Source of the DNA: Onthophagus taurus
Taxonomy: Eukaryota; Arthropoda; Insecta; Coleoptera; Scarabaeidae
Assembly (NCBI RefSeq): GCF_036711975.1
Contig: NC_091968.1
Span: 17,856,001 to 17,920,000 of the forward strand
Direction: 5' to 3'
DNA: 64,000 bases
Positions 47,880 through 60,088 of the stretch are shown here, piece by piece (within the stretch, counting starts at the first letter, position 1; each line of letters opens with the position of its first letter). The position numbers were made by a program, and so were the translations under genes. A model generated the notes under the pieces. The model made no database searches and was not told the origin of the DNA. It saw nothing but the letters and a program-made list of their open reading frames with translations.

Positions 47880-50300
47880 ATTAAAGTTTTAGAAAATTGT
47901 AAATAAAGTTCTAAATGTTAGGTTAGGTTGAACGTAAGTGGTGACATCTCTTGTTGTCAAAATAATAATTTATAATATTTATAACATTTTAATTAATCTT
48001 AAATAAATAATTACTTAAAATGAATTATTATAGCAACTTTTATTAACTTTTAATTAATTTAAAAAAAATAATAATGAATTTGATTATTTAAGTTGATTTA
48101 TTTAATCCGGTAGTGGCGACATCTTTAAATATAATAAAATACTATATTTTATTTTTTATTTTAATAATTTATTTTTATTAAATATTATCAATGTAATATT
48201 ATCAATAATCAATTAATGTTATTTATAATGACTTTCTCACATTAAATTAAACTCTTTACTTAATTAAAAAAAGTATTTTGTCATTATCCCAAACTATACA
48301 GTATACTAATGTTTAATTAAAATTTAATTCAATAAATAGTCTCATTGTATAAATAAATAATTAATTAAACCCAATTTTTATTAACACTCAGTTAATTTTT
48401 AAATAAATAATCATTAATTTGATGATTTAATTTAATCCGATAGTGGCGACATCTTTTATTGTAATAGAACTACTATTTATTTAACATTAAATTTCAATTT
48501 AATTACTTATTTTAATTAAATATTAACTGCGAGTATAATAATTAATTAATGTTATATTTATAACGATTTTTCACATTCAATTCACCTGTTTAATTAATTA
48601 CAAAAAATATTTAAACATTATCTCAATTTATACAGGCTACTCTAAAACACTTCTATACTTTTTATTAAAATTAATTTAATACATGTTCTTATTGTATAAA
48701 TACATATTTAATTAATACGAATTATTATAGCAATTTTTATTAACGCTCAATTAATTTATAAATAAATAATCATGAATTTGTTGATTATATTTTATCCGAT
48801 AGTGGCGACATCTCTTGTTGTGGAAATTATAATTTTGTAATATTTAACAAATTTAATTAATCTTAAAGGAATAATTACTTAAAATGAATTATTATAGCAA
48901 CTTTTATTAACTGTTAATTAATTAAAAAAAAAATAATGATGAATTTGATTATTTAATTTGATTTATTTAATGCTGTAGTGGCGACATCTTTCAATATAAT
49001 AAAATACTACATTTTATTTTTTATTTTAATAATTTATTTTTATTAAATATTATCAATGCAATATTATCACTAATTAATTAATGTTATTTAAAATGACTTT
49101 CACACATTAAATTAACCTCATTAATTAATTAAAAAAAGTATTTTGACATTATCCCAAACTATACAGTGTACTCTAAAACACTAACGTTTAATTAAAATTT
49201 AAATTAATAAATATTCTCATTGTATAAATAAATAATTAATTGAACCCAATTTTTATTAACGCTCAATGAATTTTGAAATAAATAATCATTAATTTGATGA
49301 TTTTATTTAATCCGATAATGGCGACATCTTTTAATATAATAGAATACTATTAATTTACCATTAAATTTCAATTTAATAACTTATTTTAATTAAATATTAA
49401 CTGCAAACATAATAATTAATTAATGTTATATTTATAATGATTTTTCACATTAAATTCACCTCTTTAATTAATTACAAAAAGTATTTAAACATTATTCCAG
49501 TATATACAGCGTACTCTAAAACACTTCTTAATATTTAATTAAAATTAATTTAATAAATATTCCTATTGTATAAATAAATATTTAATTAATACGATTTGTT
49601 ATAGCAATTTTTATTAACGCTCAATTAATTTATAAATAAATAATCATGAATTTGTTGATTTTATTTATTTTAATTAATCCGGTAGTGGCGACATCTTTTA
49701 ATGTAATAAAATACTATTTATTTAACATTAAATTTCGATTTAATTACTTATTTTAATTAAATATTAACTGCAAACATAATAATTAATTAATGTTACATTT
49801 ATAATGATTTTTCACATTAAATTCACCTCTTTAATTAATTAAAAAAAGTATTTTGACATTATCCCAAACTATACAGTGTACTCTAAAACCCTAACGCTTA
49901 ATTAAAATTTAATTTAATAAACATTTTTATTGTATAAATAAATAATTAATTAAACCCAATTTTTATTAACGCTAAGTTAATTTTTCAATAAATAATCATT
50001 AATTTGTTGATTTTATTTAATTCGATAGTGGCGACATCTTTTAATGTAATAGAATACTATTTATTTTACGTTCAACTCCATTTAATTAATTTTTTAAAAT
50101 CAATCATTAATTATTATTACATTTATAATGACTTTTTTACATTAAATACATTAAATTCACTCTTTAATTAATTAAAATAAAGTATTTTTACATTATCGAA
50201 AACTATACACAGTGTACTCTAAAATTAGCGAACTTACTTAAAAACTTATGTATTTATAAATGTTTAATTAAAATTAATTTAATAATACATAACAATTTTT
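47880..50300. repeat. AT-rich array with conserved GTGGCGACATC block
   Basis: The block TAGTGGCGACATCTTTTAAT recurs at about 48111, 48441, 48800, 48976, 49316 (one base changed), 49683 and 50026, spaced 330-367 bp with one spacing of 176 bp. A variant GTGGTGACATCTCTTG is at about 47938. Other shared landmarks are CCAAACTATACAGTGTACTC and ATTGTATAAATAAATAATT. It fills the whole space between two divergently transcribed genes. Confidence 0.9.
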
Positions 50301-50399
50301 TATTATTAACAGACTTAGAGAGAACTTATCTTTTAAAATAACAATTTTTTATAGTTAATTTAAAATGAAATTATATTCGAAATTCTAATTTTCGATCAA

Positions 50400-50711
50400 C
50401 GTAAAATTAGTGTCCTATAGAATCCGTTCTTTTGTTGACATGTGACAGCATCCTAGTGAGTTTCTTTTTCGCCCCAGATTCAACTCGCCCGTCTAACAGT
50501 TGAGGTTATCTCAGAAATTTAGGTCAAAAAAAGGCGAAAATCATCGCATCTCGTCGAAAATCGCGGGTGTGGATCTATTAAAATCGCGTCGTGTGGCTAA
50601 AATGCGTCCGCCGCGGTCCCCTAAACCATCGTAGCGCATCATTCCGGTGCGGTTACTTGTATTCATTCAGAAAGTGGGGCTTATGAAGTATCTATTTCTG
50701 GATTGACCGAT
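50400..50711 (+). promoter_or_regulatory. CpG-rich promoter/leader of the dipeptidyl peptidase gene, with two upstream frames
   Basis: Base composition changes sharply from AT-rich satellite to GC/CpG-rich sequence (CGCGTCGTG, CCGCCGCGGTCC), as at housekeeping promoters. Two short upstream frames precede the main ATG. One is at 50602-50634 (10 codons) and one at 50683-50706 (7 codons, stopping six bases before the main ATG). Whether both lie in the mRNA depends on the unknown start site. Confidence 0.6.
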
Positions 50712-53700
50712 ATGGAAGAAGATCTGGAGACCAGACTCAGTTGGTCGGAGCTGAAAGGAATCGTAGGGGATCTAAGGAGACAACTTTCAGGTTTATCCAC
50801 GATGATTCCTTCTTACATATCGTTCAGACCATTACCAGACGGACGAACAAGAATCTATTTTCTGAGTACCCCCCAAAACGGTTGGGAAACCACATTACTA
50901 TACGCCGATGTTTCGCCTGGTCAAAACTCCCCAGCTAAATTAATTTGGCATTCTGTGTTGGAATCAAATTTTCCGAGTGCTAATAAATGTAGTAGAGAGG
51001 AACAATTACAATTTGAAAGGCGTAGGTTAGCTACGTGGGGGATAAATTCGTATGAAATTCATGAGAAATCTGGGAAAATCGTTTTTCCCGCATCTGGAGC
51101 TTTATTTCAATGCATTGATAGTGGATATTTATCAGGACCATTGTTTCCTACTAAACTTCGAATAACCGCTCACGGAGCCAAATTAAATCCATTAATATGC
51201 CCTTGGGATCCCGATGTGGTCGCGTACATTTGTAACCATGATATTTGGGTATCTCATACTGTTTCTGGTTGTACCGTACGGCTTACTTATGCTCATAAGG
51301 GAAGTAGATCTTTGGAAGATGATCCGTTATCAGCTGGTGTTCCATCTTATGTTATGCAAGAAGAGTTTTCAAGGTAAATTAGTAATTGTTGCTTTAAATT
51401 GTACCTTTATTAATATATTAATATTCTGAGTTTTATGATTAAATCATGCTTTAAGCATAATGTATCATATTATTACAAAATTAATTTTAAAAAAATCAAA
51501 TTTAGTTCTAATAGATTTCAATAGATGGCTAATAACAGCTAATATAAGAAGAAATCTTTTTTGAAGGTGATAAATTGTAGTTTTGTGTGTTGTGTTTTAA
51601 TTTTGCCTACAGGTAAGAATTTTTTCTTTTTTGAAATTTTTATTGTTGACAATAAATTCTTCTTAATAACATCAATAACGATTTATAAGTATTTCTACGT
51701 TTCTCAAGATTGTAATACAAAATATGTAAAATGAAGGGAAAGGAAGCAGACAATGAGGGGATTAAATTGGTTATGCAACAAATGAGGTAAGAGGTGGTTG
51801 ATCAAATGAAGGTCATAAATGATACTATGTGATTAATGATTGAAACTATAAGTAAGAGGAATGAGAGAAGAATAACAAACGAAACTAAAAACGCGGTAAA
51901 TAAGAAAATGGAACAAGTGGAGAGTAGAATGGAGAAGAAGTTGTTAGAAGCTTGGATGCTAATAAAAGAATGCAAGCATGGGCATAGTCAGAATTTGGTC
52001 TAGGGGGGAGCGAATTAGACTTGACATCTTGGAGACTTGCATGACCGGGCGAGGTGTGGGGGGTTTCAACAATTAATTTCGTTAATTTAAACAACACATA
52101 CTTTATTTATAATAATCGCCTAGGATTTTCAGAAAATGTTTCTATGACTTCTACTTTATCTCATTCTTTTTTCCGGCACAAGATTTTTATGCACACTAAT
52201 TAAACATAGTCCATTTAAACAGTTTTCCCCCATTGTAGATCTTAACCATGTTTCTTAATGTGCTAAATGATCTTTCTATTGTACTTGTGGAACAAGGCTG
52301 CGTTATTGAGATCATTAAAGCATTTTTTATACCGGGAAAGAATATATTAGCTTCTTTAATCACTTCAACTATTTCCAGATCTTTAAGATCTGTCTACCAA
52401 GGTTTTTCCCAGCTCACACATGATACCACAATTCTGTTTCAGACTGAAGCTCTTTCAGGTCGTACAATTCAGCAATACATTTTGCTCTGTTTAAAATCTT
52501 CAAATTTAGCATAAGATAAGGATGTAGGGATAATATAGAAAAGGCCGGTACGTTTTCTACAGAAAATCTGTTCTCCAACGCTGACGTTAAAGAGTCCAGG
52601 TACGGAATAAGTATCGTACGTTTCCAATACTCAGCAGGTGAATCTGCAGGAGTGTTTGAACGATGCTATTGGTGCTTTACTATTCCGGATGGATGAAGAG
52701 TTCTATTTGTATTTCCTCCGCAATCCTATTGGTAGAAGCAAAGAGATCTTTCATAATGGCATCCGTAGTTTGGCGATGAACTTTCACTACTTCAACAATT
52801 TTCTTAATGTGGTTCGTACATTGAAGGAGATCTAAACCCTTTGACTGCAAAACATTTGCAACAGGTTCCAGTAAAGCAGAGTACTTAGATATAATGCAGG
52901 CGGAGATAATAATACAGGTTTCGTGGCGGCACAATGCAGCTGAAAGGCTGTCTTTCTTGTAGCAGTGTTTCCTTCCTCTGCAAATCTCTCTAGACCATGT
53001 ACGATTCCTAAGAAGTTTAGCATGAAGATAGAAATACTTCGGTATTTTTGAGACCAACTTTTCATAACAACATCAAACCCAATCGAGCGATGAAACACGT
53101 ATAGTCAAAAACTAAACTTTATGACTAAGTCGTAAGTCCTGCACAGATGAAAAGCGGAACTTGTATCTATCCTTGACTAATCCTTGTCTATCCTTGATTA
53201 CCGACAATATACAGGGTGTCTCAGCGAGACCGGTCATTAGACGTTTCTGTAGTTCTGGCCAAAATAAAAAATTGAGAATTCACACTTAAGTATTATCAGT
53301 TACGTTCTCTTCGTCTAAAATATTTTCAGATTTCTAGCACTTCCGGTTATACCGGAAGTCGCCACCTACTTTATTTTTTTAAATGGAACACCCTGTATAT
53401 TTTTACATATTTGGATTTGTCTGTTTTGAAGGCTTATAAATAACTTTACTTTTTGTAATTTGATTCGGCCGTTCTCGAGTTATTCGATTTTTTCTAGAAA
53501 AATCTGCTCCAGCGGACATTTGTTCAAAAAATCATAGAACACTCGATTTTTGAGATCAATTTAGGATTCAGAACATGCTTAGACAACATGATGGAGTATG
53601 TTTTGGTGCCAAGAACGGCTGTCTAGATCGTTTGGTCACTTTACTATGACACGTTAACTTTTCGAAATTTGGAACTACAATAACTTAATTTTTTTAAATG

Positions 53701-56700
53701 GCAAAATATGGGAGATTTTATTACTTAGTCGTCTTCGGCGTCTCATTTTACATCTTTTATACTCCATATGTCCTATGCCTAACATTAATAGTTTGAGAAA
53801 TAATTAGGGTTTTTTGAAAAATGCTCACATATCATATCGACATTAACCTAGTGTGCCATGAAAAACAAATGTTTAATGACTTATTGACAAACGTCAAAGT
53901 CTGATTTACGTTGTTTGATGCTTGTGAGTCTGAAACCAGATAAAATGGATATTAATAACGTAAATAATGTTTATACAAATAAAGAAATCCATAATTTATT
54001 ATAATTTATTTTTTGTGCACGAAAAGTGCGACAAAGTTCTTAGTAGAACTTGCAGAATGTTTAATGAAAATTATCCGCATTTACCTCCGATGACAAAAGG
54101 TAAATTTAGAAAAATAGAAGCAAATTTTTTGCATTTTGGACGAATTAATCACGTGTTAAACTGACCAAAAAATGTAGTAGATAATGCAACGGAAGAGGTG
54201 AATGCCTTGACTTATTTCGAGCCCAGTCCCAACACCTCAATTCGAGCTGCCAAAGAAGATCTAGGAATCATACTACGAACTTTGTCGCGCTTTTTATGCA
54301 TAAAAAATAAATTAAGAATTTCTTGATTTGTGTAAATAGTACTTTCGTTATTGTTATCGATTTTAACTCTTTTCAGTACTAATATTAAGGGACATAACAG
54401 ATAATTATTTGCTCACATGCATCAAGTGAGGTAAACAAGTGAGTCTTTGACAAGAACTCATTGAGAAGGCTTGTTTTTCATGGCACACTAGGCTAAATAT
54501 CCATATGATATGTGTGCATTTTTCAAAAAACCCCAATTATCTCCTAAACTATTAATGTTAGGTATGGGACATATGGGATATAAAAGATGTAGAATGAGAC
54601 GCCGAAGACGACTAAGTAATAAAATATGGGGGGTGCCATTTAAAAAAATGAAGTTATGGTACTTCCAAATTTTGAAAAGTTAACGTGCCATAGTAAAGTG
54701 ACCAAACGTTCTAGACAGCCGTTCTCGGCACCAAAACATACTCCATCATGTTGTTTAAGCATATTCTGAATCCTAAATTGATATCCCAAAAATCGAGTGT
54801 TCTCTGATTTTTTTAACAAATGTCTGCTGGAGCAGATTTTTCTAGAAAAATTCGAAAAACTCGAGAACGGCCGAATCAAATTGCAAAAAGTAAACTTATT
54901 TATAAACCCTGAAAACAGACAAATCCAAAGATGTAAAAATATACAGGGTGTTCCATTTAAAAAAATAAAGTAGATGGCGACTTCCGGTATAACCGGAAGT
55001 GCAAGAAATCTGAAAATATTTTAGTCGAAGAGATCGTAATTGATAATACTTAAGTCTGAATTCTCAAATTTTTATTTTCGCCAGAACCCCAGAAACGTCT
55101 AATGACCGGTCTCGCTGAGACACCCTGTATATGTACCGTGCAAGGCCAATAGATGTCGTAATTTAATCCAATTCTGCGATAATTCTGACTGTGCCTCGAC
55201 ATTACCACTTCTGACAATGATAAATGAATACCTTTTCTATGTTAATACGCAACTACTATCTTTACTTTAAAGCTGAAGCAGCAGACAGTTTATGCCAAGT
55301 CCGTGCAAAAGAAAATCGTGTAGTTAGACGTCTAAGTTAACTTTTTGAAACTAAAAAGGTGTTGTAATTGCTTACAGCCAATACCAGGAAAATACATTTG
55401 CCTTTGGTAGAGTTGTTATTCAGTTTTCTGTATCAAATGCAAGTTCAAATTATTTTATCAAAGCCATAATTTTACTGTTTATATGTTTATAATGTTATCG
55501 TGATTTATTTTGTAATAAAATGTCTTATAAATATACAGCCAATACCAGGAAAATACATTTGCCTTTGCTAGAGTTGTTATTCAGTTTTCTGTATCAAATG
55601 CAAGTTCAAATTATTTTATCAAAGCCATAACTTTACTGTTTATATGTTTATAATGTTATCGTGATTTATTTTGTAATAAAATGTCTTATAAATATACTAA
55701 TCGCATTTTTTGTATCCTTTTTAGTCTCAACGAGGAAGACACATTTTAGTACCAAATATCAATAAAAAGCTATTCAAAAAGATATGTACAAGATGCGGCA
55801 AAACAGGTTAAACAGTTTTGGGCATTGTGTCATTTAGGAATCATGTTATTTTAAAAATAATGTCTTCAATATGGCAGCCATTATCAGCAACATACTGTTG
55901 GAGGTCCTACATCACTCCTCAGAGAGCTGTGTAAGGTGTAGCTCCGTCTTGCTGGAAACACATCCTCAATATTTGTTCTTCCTTTTTTTTCACTCTTGCC
56001 TGCAAGAAATTTCGTAACATTACCACATATCGTGCCAAATTCACGATCACAGTGAGATTCTTCCTCAAAAAGTATGGGCCTATGGCGCCATTTTGTGATA
56101 CGGCAGCCCACACCGTAAATCCCCGTCGTTCTGGCATATTAGCGTGCTACCTGATATCTTTAGCTGTCTAACCTAGGACTGATTTGTGTTCCCATTAGAT
56201 ATAACAATGTTGGGCAGAATGTTGAAGTATCGCCAAAGTGTTTTCTGTGTTACGACTACATGGCAAAGCCACAATGTGGTTTGTTCCAAAATATATTGAG
56301 CTTATGGCTCGATGATTTTTATTGTTGCCACTTAAAGTATGCGCAACCTATGCTCCACACTTCTAAACTTTTCCCATTGAGTGAAGATGCTTCTCCCTTT
56401 TTTCTATCAATTCACTTGTTGTTTAACTCAATTGAACGACCAGAACGAAACGGGTCTTTGAGATCAAAATCCTTTTCCATGCAAAAAGGAGAGATTAAAT
56501 TAATGATATATATAGTCCATACAACGAGTAATACAAATGACTAATCAATGAAGTTGTGTTACTCATTTTCTCCTATTTATTAATTTAAATTTACTTCTAT
56601 TTATTTAATTTATATACAAATATTAATTTGATTTATTATTAATTTAGATATCAAGGATACTGGTGGCAACCAAAAAGTACAGATGGAATATTTCGAATTT

Positions 56701-57500
56701 TATACGAAGAGGTCGACGACGGCGACGTAAAACTATTCTGTTTCCCAAGTTCGCAAGGAGACGCTTCGGACGTCGAAGAATTTCGCTTCCCGCGAGCCGG
56801 ATGTGCCAATTCTAAATCGTATTTAAAAATGATCGAATTCAAAGTTAGCGAAACGAAACAAATCGACGATGTGTGCATGTTAGAACTTCAATTCTCCTTA
56901 TCCGTACTGTTTCCATGGATGGAATACGTCGTAAGAGCTGGATGGACCCCCGACGCCAATCACATTTGGGTTCAACTTTTAGATCGACGTCAACAACGTT
57001 TAGAAATTGTTCTTTTATCACTTAGTAATTTCACGGAAGTTTTGCCAATGTACGATGACTCATCCGGTAGTACGGAAGCGGGAAGTCCTTTGGTTCAAGT
57101 ACTTTATTGTCAAGAATCGAACGTTTGGGTGAATATTCACGATTTATTACGGTTTTTACCAAGTCAGGAACCGCACGAAGTCAAATTTATTTGGGCGTCT
57201 CAAGATACCGGATTTAGACACTTGTATTTGGTGACTGCTCAGATTTTAATGGAAGCGCCGGAAACGTCGGAGTGTTTGTTTTTGCAGCCCAGGATTATTA
57301 GTAATATTGCGTTAACTCAAGGAAATTGGGAGGTTTTATCCAGGGATATTTGGGTTGATGAAAAACGGCAGTTGGTTTATTTTATGGGATTAAGAGAAAC
57401 TCCGTTGGAAAAACATTTGTATGTTGTTTCGTTGAAGAGGCCAGGGGAGGTTAGATTATTAACCAGACCTGGGTATTCTTATGTTGTTGATTTTAATGAG
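50712..57500 (+). CDS. DPP8/9: DPP8/DPP9-type dipeptidyl peptidase, N-terminal half (gene continues beyond window)
   Basis: Cytosolic serine peptidase of family S9B that cleaves dipeptides after proline. Exons are 50712-51373 and 56648-57500, joined in frame, giving 505 residues. The donor TTTTCAAG|GTAAAT and acceptor TTTAG|ATATC restore EEFSRYQGYWW, a conserved segment of the family. Further family matches are SWSELKGI, REEQLQFERRR, LTYAHKG, SAGVPSYVMQEEF, VRAGWTPDANHIW, LLDRRQQRLEIVL, VWVNIHD and the GFRHLYLVT stretch, all from the beta-propeller region. The exon ends at GATTTTAATGAG|GTAAGA. The alpha/beta-hydrolase catalytic domain is not in the window, so intron 2 exceeds 6.5 kb. The ATG at 50712 has a purine at -3 and G at +4; an in-frame TTG nine bases upstream is not used. 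Intron 1 (5.27 kb) is full of transposon debris. Confidence 0.93.
51728..52020 (+). pseudogene. Possible LINE ORF1 (coiled-coil) fragment
   Basis: Reading from ATG at 51732 gives a charged sequence with stops (KGKEADNEGIKLVMQQMR; then VNKKMEQVESRMEKKLLEAW), like the coiled-coil start of a LINE ORF1/gag protein. Weak support. It lies inside intron 1 of the peptidase gene. Confidence 0.3.
52205..53100 (-). pseudogene. hAT-family transposase remnant (ZMYM1-like)
   Basis: Minus-strand frame 52680-53057 gives SAALCRHETCIIISACIISK, VANVLQSKGLDLLQCTNHI and ASTNRIAEEI, then further down IPYLDSLTSALENRF and, near 52240-52300, STSTIERSFSTLRNMVK. These are the middle and C-terminal dimerisation blocks of hAT transposases like those in zinc finger MYM-type 1 proteins. 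The frame is broken and the N-terminal zinc finger and first catalytic region are absent. Confidence 0.8.
53212..55127. mobile_element. 1.9-kb foldback element with TA target and ~650-bp arms
   Basis: CAGGGTGTCTCAGCGAGACC starts at 53212 and its complement ends at 55127, with TA outside each end. The arms pair for about 650 bases (53212-53872 with 54470-55127). Each arm begins with a ~185-bp module (53212-53397, 54944-55127) that itself has CAGGGTGT/ACACCCTG ends and contains the ACTTCCGGT/ACCGGAAGT palindrome. The loop (53873-54469) holds a transposase fragment. Confidence 0.9.
53949..54320 (+). pseudogene. Transposase N-terminal helix-turn-helix region captured in the foldback loop
   Basis: Reading from ATG at 53945 (NVYTNKEIHNLL, a stop), then the next frame (53967-54164) FVHEKCDKVLSRTCRMFNEN and FRKIEANFLHFGRI, another stop, then ATEEVNALTYFEPSPNTSIR and AAKEDLGIILRTLSRFL. 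This is the order of the DUF4817-type region plus the second HTH of insect mariner-like transposases. No catalytic domain is attached. Confidence 0.7.
55374..55695. repeat. 161-bp direct tandem duplication
   Basis: ACAGCCAATACCAGGAAAAT starts at 55374 and again at 55535. The two 161-bp copies differ at two or so positions. It is a recent duplication in intron 1 of the peptidase gene. Confidence 0.92.
55884..56140 (-). pseudogene. Mariner-like transposase fragment (catalytic core)
   Basis: Minus-strand frame 55919-56137 gives PERRGFTVWAAVSQNGAIGP-Y, ARYVVMLRNFLQ and CFQQDGATPYTAL, the first beta-strands to the second catalytic Asp of DUF4817-class transposases. The frame then runs out after a deletion. 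It is not functional. Confidence 0.75.
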
Positions 57501-57710
57501 GTAAGAATTATTTTTTTAACTTAAATTTGTTTTTATTATTAATTGACGTTTCCGGTATTTTTGGGTTTGTAATTAAAAAAATGGTAAAAATGTAACACAA
57601 TGGTAACTGCCCGCTTTTCTATGAAGCTACCGTTGTAATTTTTAATAAACCATTAATTTTGATGTAACTTTACGTGAAACTGCAATTACAATGCATATAT
57701 TATACAGTGT

Positions 57711-57890
57711 CCGCCAAAAAGTCAGCAACACTCTGTTTTTTTTGGGTCTATTACACCTACGCTTCTGAAATTTTGGTTCTATGGGATGTTCATCCCGGTC
57801 TTTCGATCTGAAATATTTTCAAGATGGTCGCCACTTCCGGTTTATCGGAAGTAGACCACAAAATCGTTATTTTAAATGGAATGTTGTGGT
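57711..57890 (-). mobile_element. Inverted copy of the TTCCGGT terminal module
   Basis: The complement of 15786-15910: CCTACGCTTCTGAAAT, then GGGATGTTCATCCC, GTCGCCACTTCCGGTTTATC-GGAAGT and ATTTTAAATGGAATG. It starts near ACAGTGTCCGCC at 57711. Non-coding. Confidence 0.65.
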
Positions 57891-58167
57891 TTTTTTTTCA
57901 TATTCAAATTCTTTATGCTAAAATAGTTTTGCAATGAGTTTATTTAAACCGTATTTCTTAGCCACTATACAAGCAACTAAGTTGAAGTATGTCAAATTAC
58001 GCTGCAAATGGAACGCAATTAGTTGTATTGGTCAATTTTATGCAGAATGGTCAAAAATTGAATTACCAATTTTCGTTATTTAATTGCAAAGAATTGAAAG
58101 TTTAAATAGAATGCCCATATGTTATTAGTTATTAGTCTAGCTTAAAGATTGTAGCTTATGATATGAT
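57891..58167. other. Intron 2 of the peptidase gene, ending in an S4 monomer piece
   Basis: Mostly unique AT-rich DNA. From about 58130 it reads CTTAAAGATT..TTATGATATGAT, the S4 landmark, cut off at 58167 by the foldback insertion. Confidence 0.6.
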
Positions 58168-58499
58168 ACTGGTGTGAAGTTATCCATAAATCCCAGCAAT
58201 AAACTTAAAACATTAATAATTCCGTAACTAATACGATTTGGGTAACCAAATTTCACACAGAGGTCACTCCTACCCTCAAGAACAGCTTACCACCCCCATT
58301 TGGTAAAAAAAATTTGTTTCAACCCCCACCCCCGAAAAAGGGATGTTTTCGCCCTGATGGGCACCTTCGAATTAAACCAAATTCTACCACATAATAGAAC
58401 ACAGTTCTAAGTATTTTTATCCATTTTCAAAACACCGTAACCCCTTACGGTTTTCGAGAAAAAAAAATCATTCTTATAAACCGCGGATGGGACTTTAGG

Positions 58500-59240
58500 G
58501 GTGAATTTGACACCGTTGGGCACCTCCAAAATTGATGAAATTTTAGGATGATTTAGAGGATGCCTTTAGCGATTTAAACCGACCATCCAAACACCGTAAG
58601 GTATAACGGTTTCCGAGAAAAAAAATTTGTTATTAGGCTAGAGGTATACAGCGCGGCGCGGACTTTGGGGGTGAATTTGACCCCGTTGGGCACCTCCAAA
58701 ATTGATGAAATTTTAGGACGATTTAGAGAATGCCTTTGGCGATTTAAATCGACCATCCAAACACCGTAAGGTATAACGGTTTCCGAGAAAAAAAAATTGT
58801 TATCAGACTCTATAAGTATACACCGCGGCGCGGACTTTGGGGGTGAATTTGACCCCGTTGGGCACCTCCAAAATTGATGCAATTTTAGGATGATTTAGAG
58901 GATGCCTTTAGCAATTGAAATCAACCACCCAAACACCGTAAGGTATAACGGTTTCCGAGAAAAAAAATTTGTTATTAGACACTATAGGTACACAGCGCGA
59001 CGCGAACTTTGGGGGTGAATTTGACCCCGTTGGGCACCTCCAAAATTGATGAAATTTTAGGACGATTTAGAGAATGCCTTTGGCGATTTAAATCGACCAT
59101 CCAAACACCGTAAGGTATAACGGTTTCCGAGAAAAAAAATTTGTTATCAGACTCTATAAGTATACACCGCGGTGCGGACATTGGGGGTGAATTTGACCCC
59201 GTTGGGCACCTCCAAAATTGATGAAATTTTAGGATGATTT
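58500..59240. repeat. Left-arm tandem repeats of the foldback (~172 bp)
   Basis: Four to five units with TTTGGGGGTGAATTTGACCC, GGCACCTCCAAAATTGATG, GACCATCCAAACACCGTAAG and TATAAGTATACACCGCGG. Spacing is exactly 172 bp between most copies. Open frames at 58574-58882 and 58975-59181 are products of the repeat, not genes. Confidence 0.92.
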
Positions 59241-59297
59241 GGAGGGTGGATTTTTGATAGAAAAAAAAACTTTTGATAGAGAATGAAATTTATTATA

Positions 59298-60049
59298 TTA
59301 ATGGTCTGTTTTACTTATAATTAAATTGTGTAATGGATTGAGAATATTATTATAATTACTTGCTGCCGCTTTCCAGACCGCTTCCAATCCTTGTTCATTT
59401 AAGTGAATGCCATCCCTGTGTAGAAATTTGTATTAAATACATAAGAAAAGAAAAATTTTCACGTTGTGTTACCCTTCCATTATGTTTCTGTTAACAATTG
59501 CTTCAATGTCGGTACAATTGATTTGCTTTTCAGCACAAAACCGTCGAATGTAATGATTGATTTCCTATAAAGGCATGGAGAGTATTTATTTATAGCATGA
59601 CATAGAAATTATAATATCTTACGTTCACAGACTCGAAGTTTTTGCAGGGAGGAATTGTGCAAATTTGTATTCCTTTAGGATTTAAGGAAAGAAGGAAGCG
59701 GAAGAGTTGAGAATATTGGGACTTCAGTTGGGATGGTGATGTTTTGTGGAGTATATCGTTAGTTCCTATCATTATAACGATATGTCGTTCAACAATATCT
59801 CCACAAAACCAAGGGGAACATGTTTTTGGAATACACTTTGCGCGCCGCAAAAGTTTTAGTATTGTTTGACCGCCTACTGCTAAGTCGAGGAAATATTTTC
59901 CGTTGCTTGTCCATTTTGATTGTCGTCCTAAAAATATATACCATTAGTAGGAATTAACTTCACATCTGTTAAAACAAATACTTACTTTGTATAATACGTA
60001 GCATTCGGCAAAAATTACTATCGCCCAAAAACAGTAATTTCGTCGGCAT
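59298..60049 (-). CDS. SGNH/GDSL-type hydrolase, four exons, inside the foldback element
   Basis: Predicted small serine esterase/acylhydrolase of 192 residues. Exons 59986-60049, 59623-59927, 59473-59564 and 59298-59415 join in frame (579 nt), all with GT-AG borders. Block I is LFLGDSN at residues 6-12 (nucleophile Ser11). Block II is the AVGGQT glycine near 40-41. Block III is MIGTND at 74-79 (oxyanion Asn78). Block V is DGIHLNEQG at 155-163 (Asp155, His158). No signal peptide is visible, so it is probably intracellular. ATG is at 60047-60049 and the stop is TAA; AATAAA follows three bases later (59289-59294). A TATA/initiator pair lies upstream. The substrate cannot be told. SGNH domains are known in ORF1 of CR1-type LINEs, but this gene is spliced and sits in a DNA foldback, with no LINE sequence next to it. 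Confidence 0.88.
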
Positions 60050-60088
60050 CTTCACTGGTCACTGGTTTTAACAAGAGATAAGCAGAAC

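Noticed and set aside
50703..50711. TTG start extending the peptidase frame by three codons
   Set aside because: A good ATG follows at 50712 and non-ATG starts are rare in insects.
58574..59181. Repeated minus-strand frames of 68-102 codons
   Set aside because: They are read-through of the 172-bp tandem repeat of the foldback arm; the same peptide repeats with the DNA unit.
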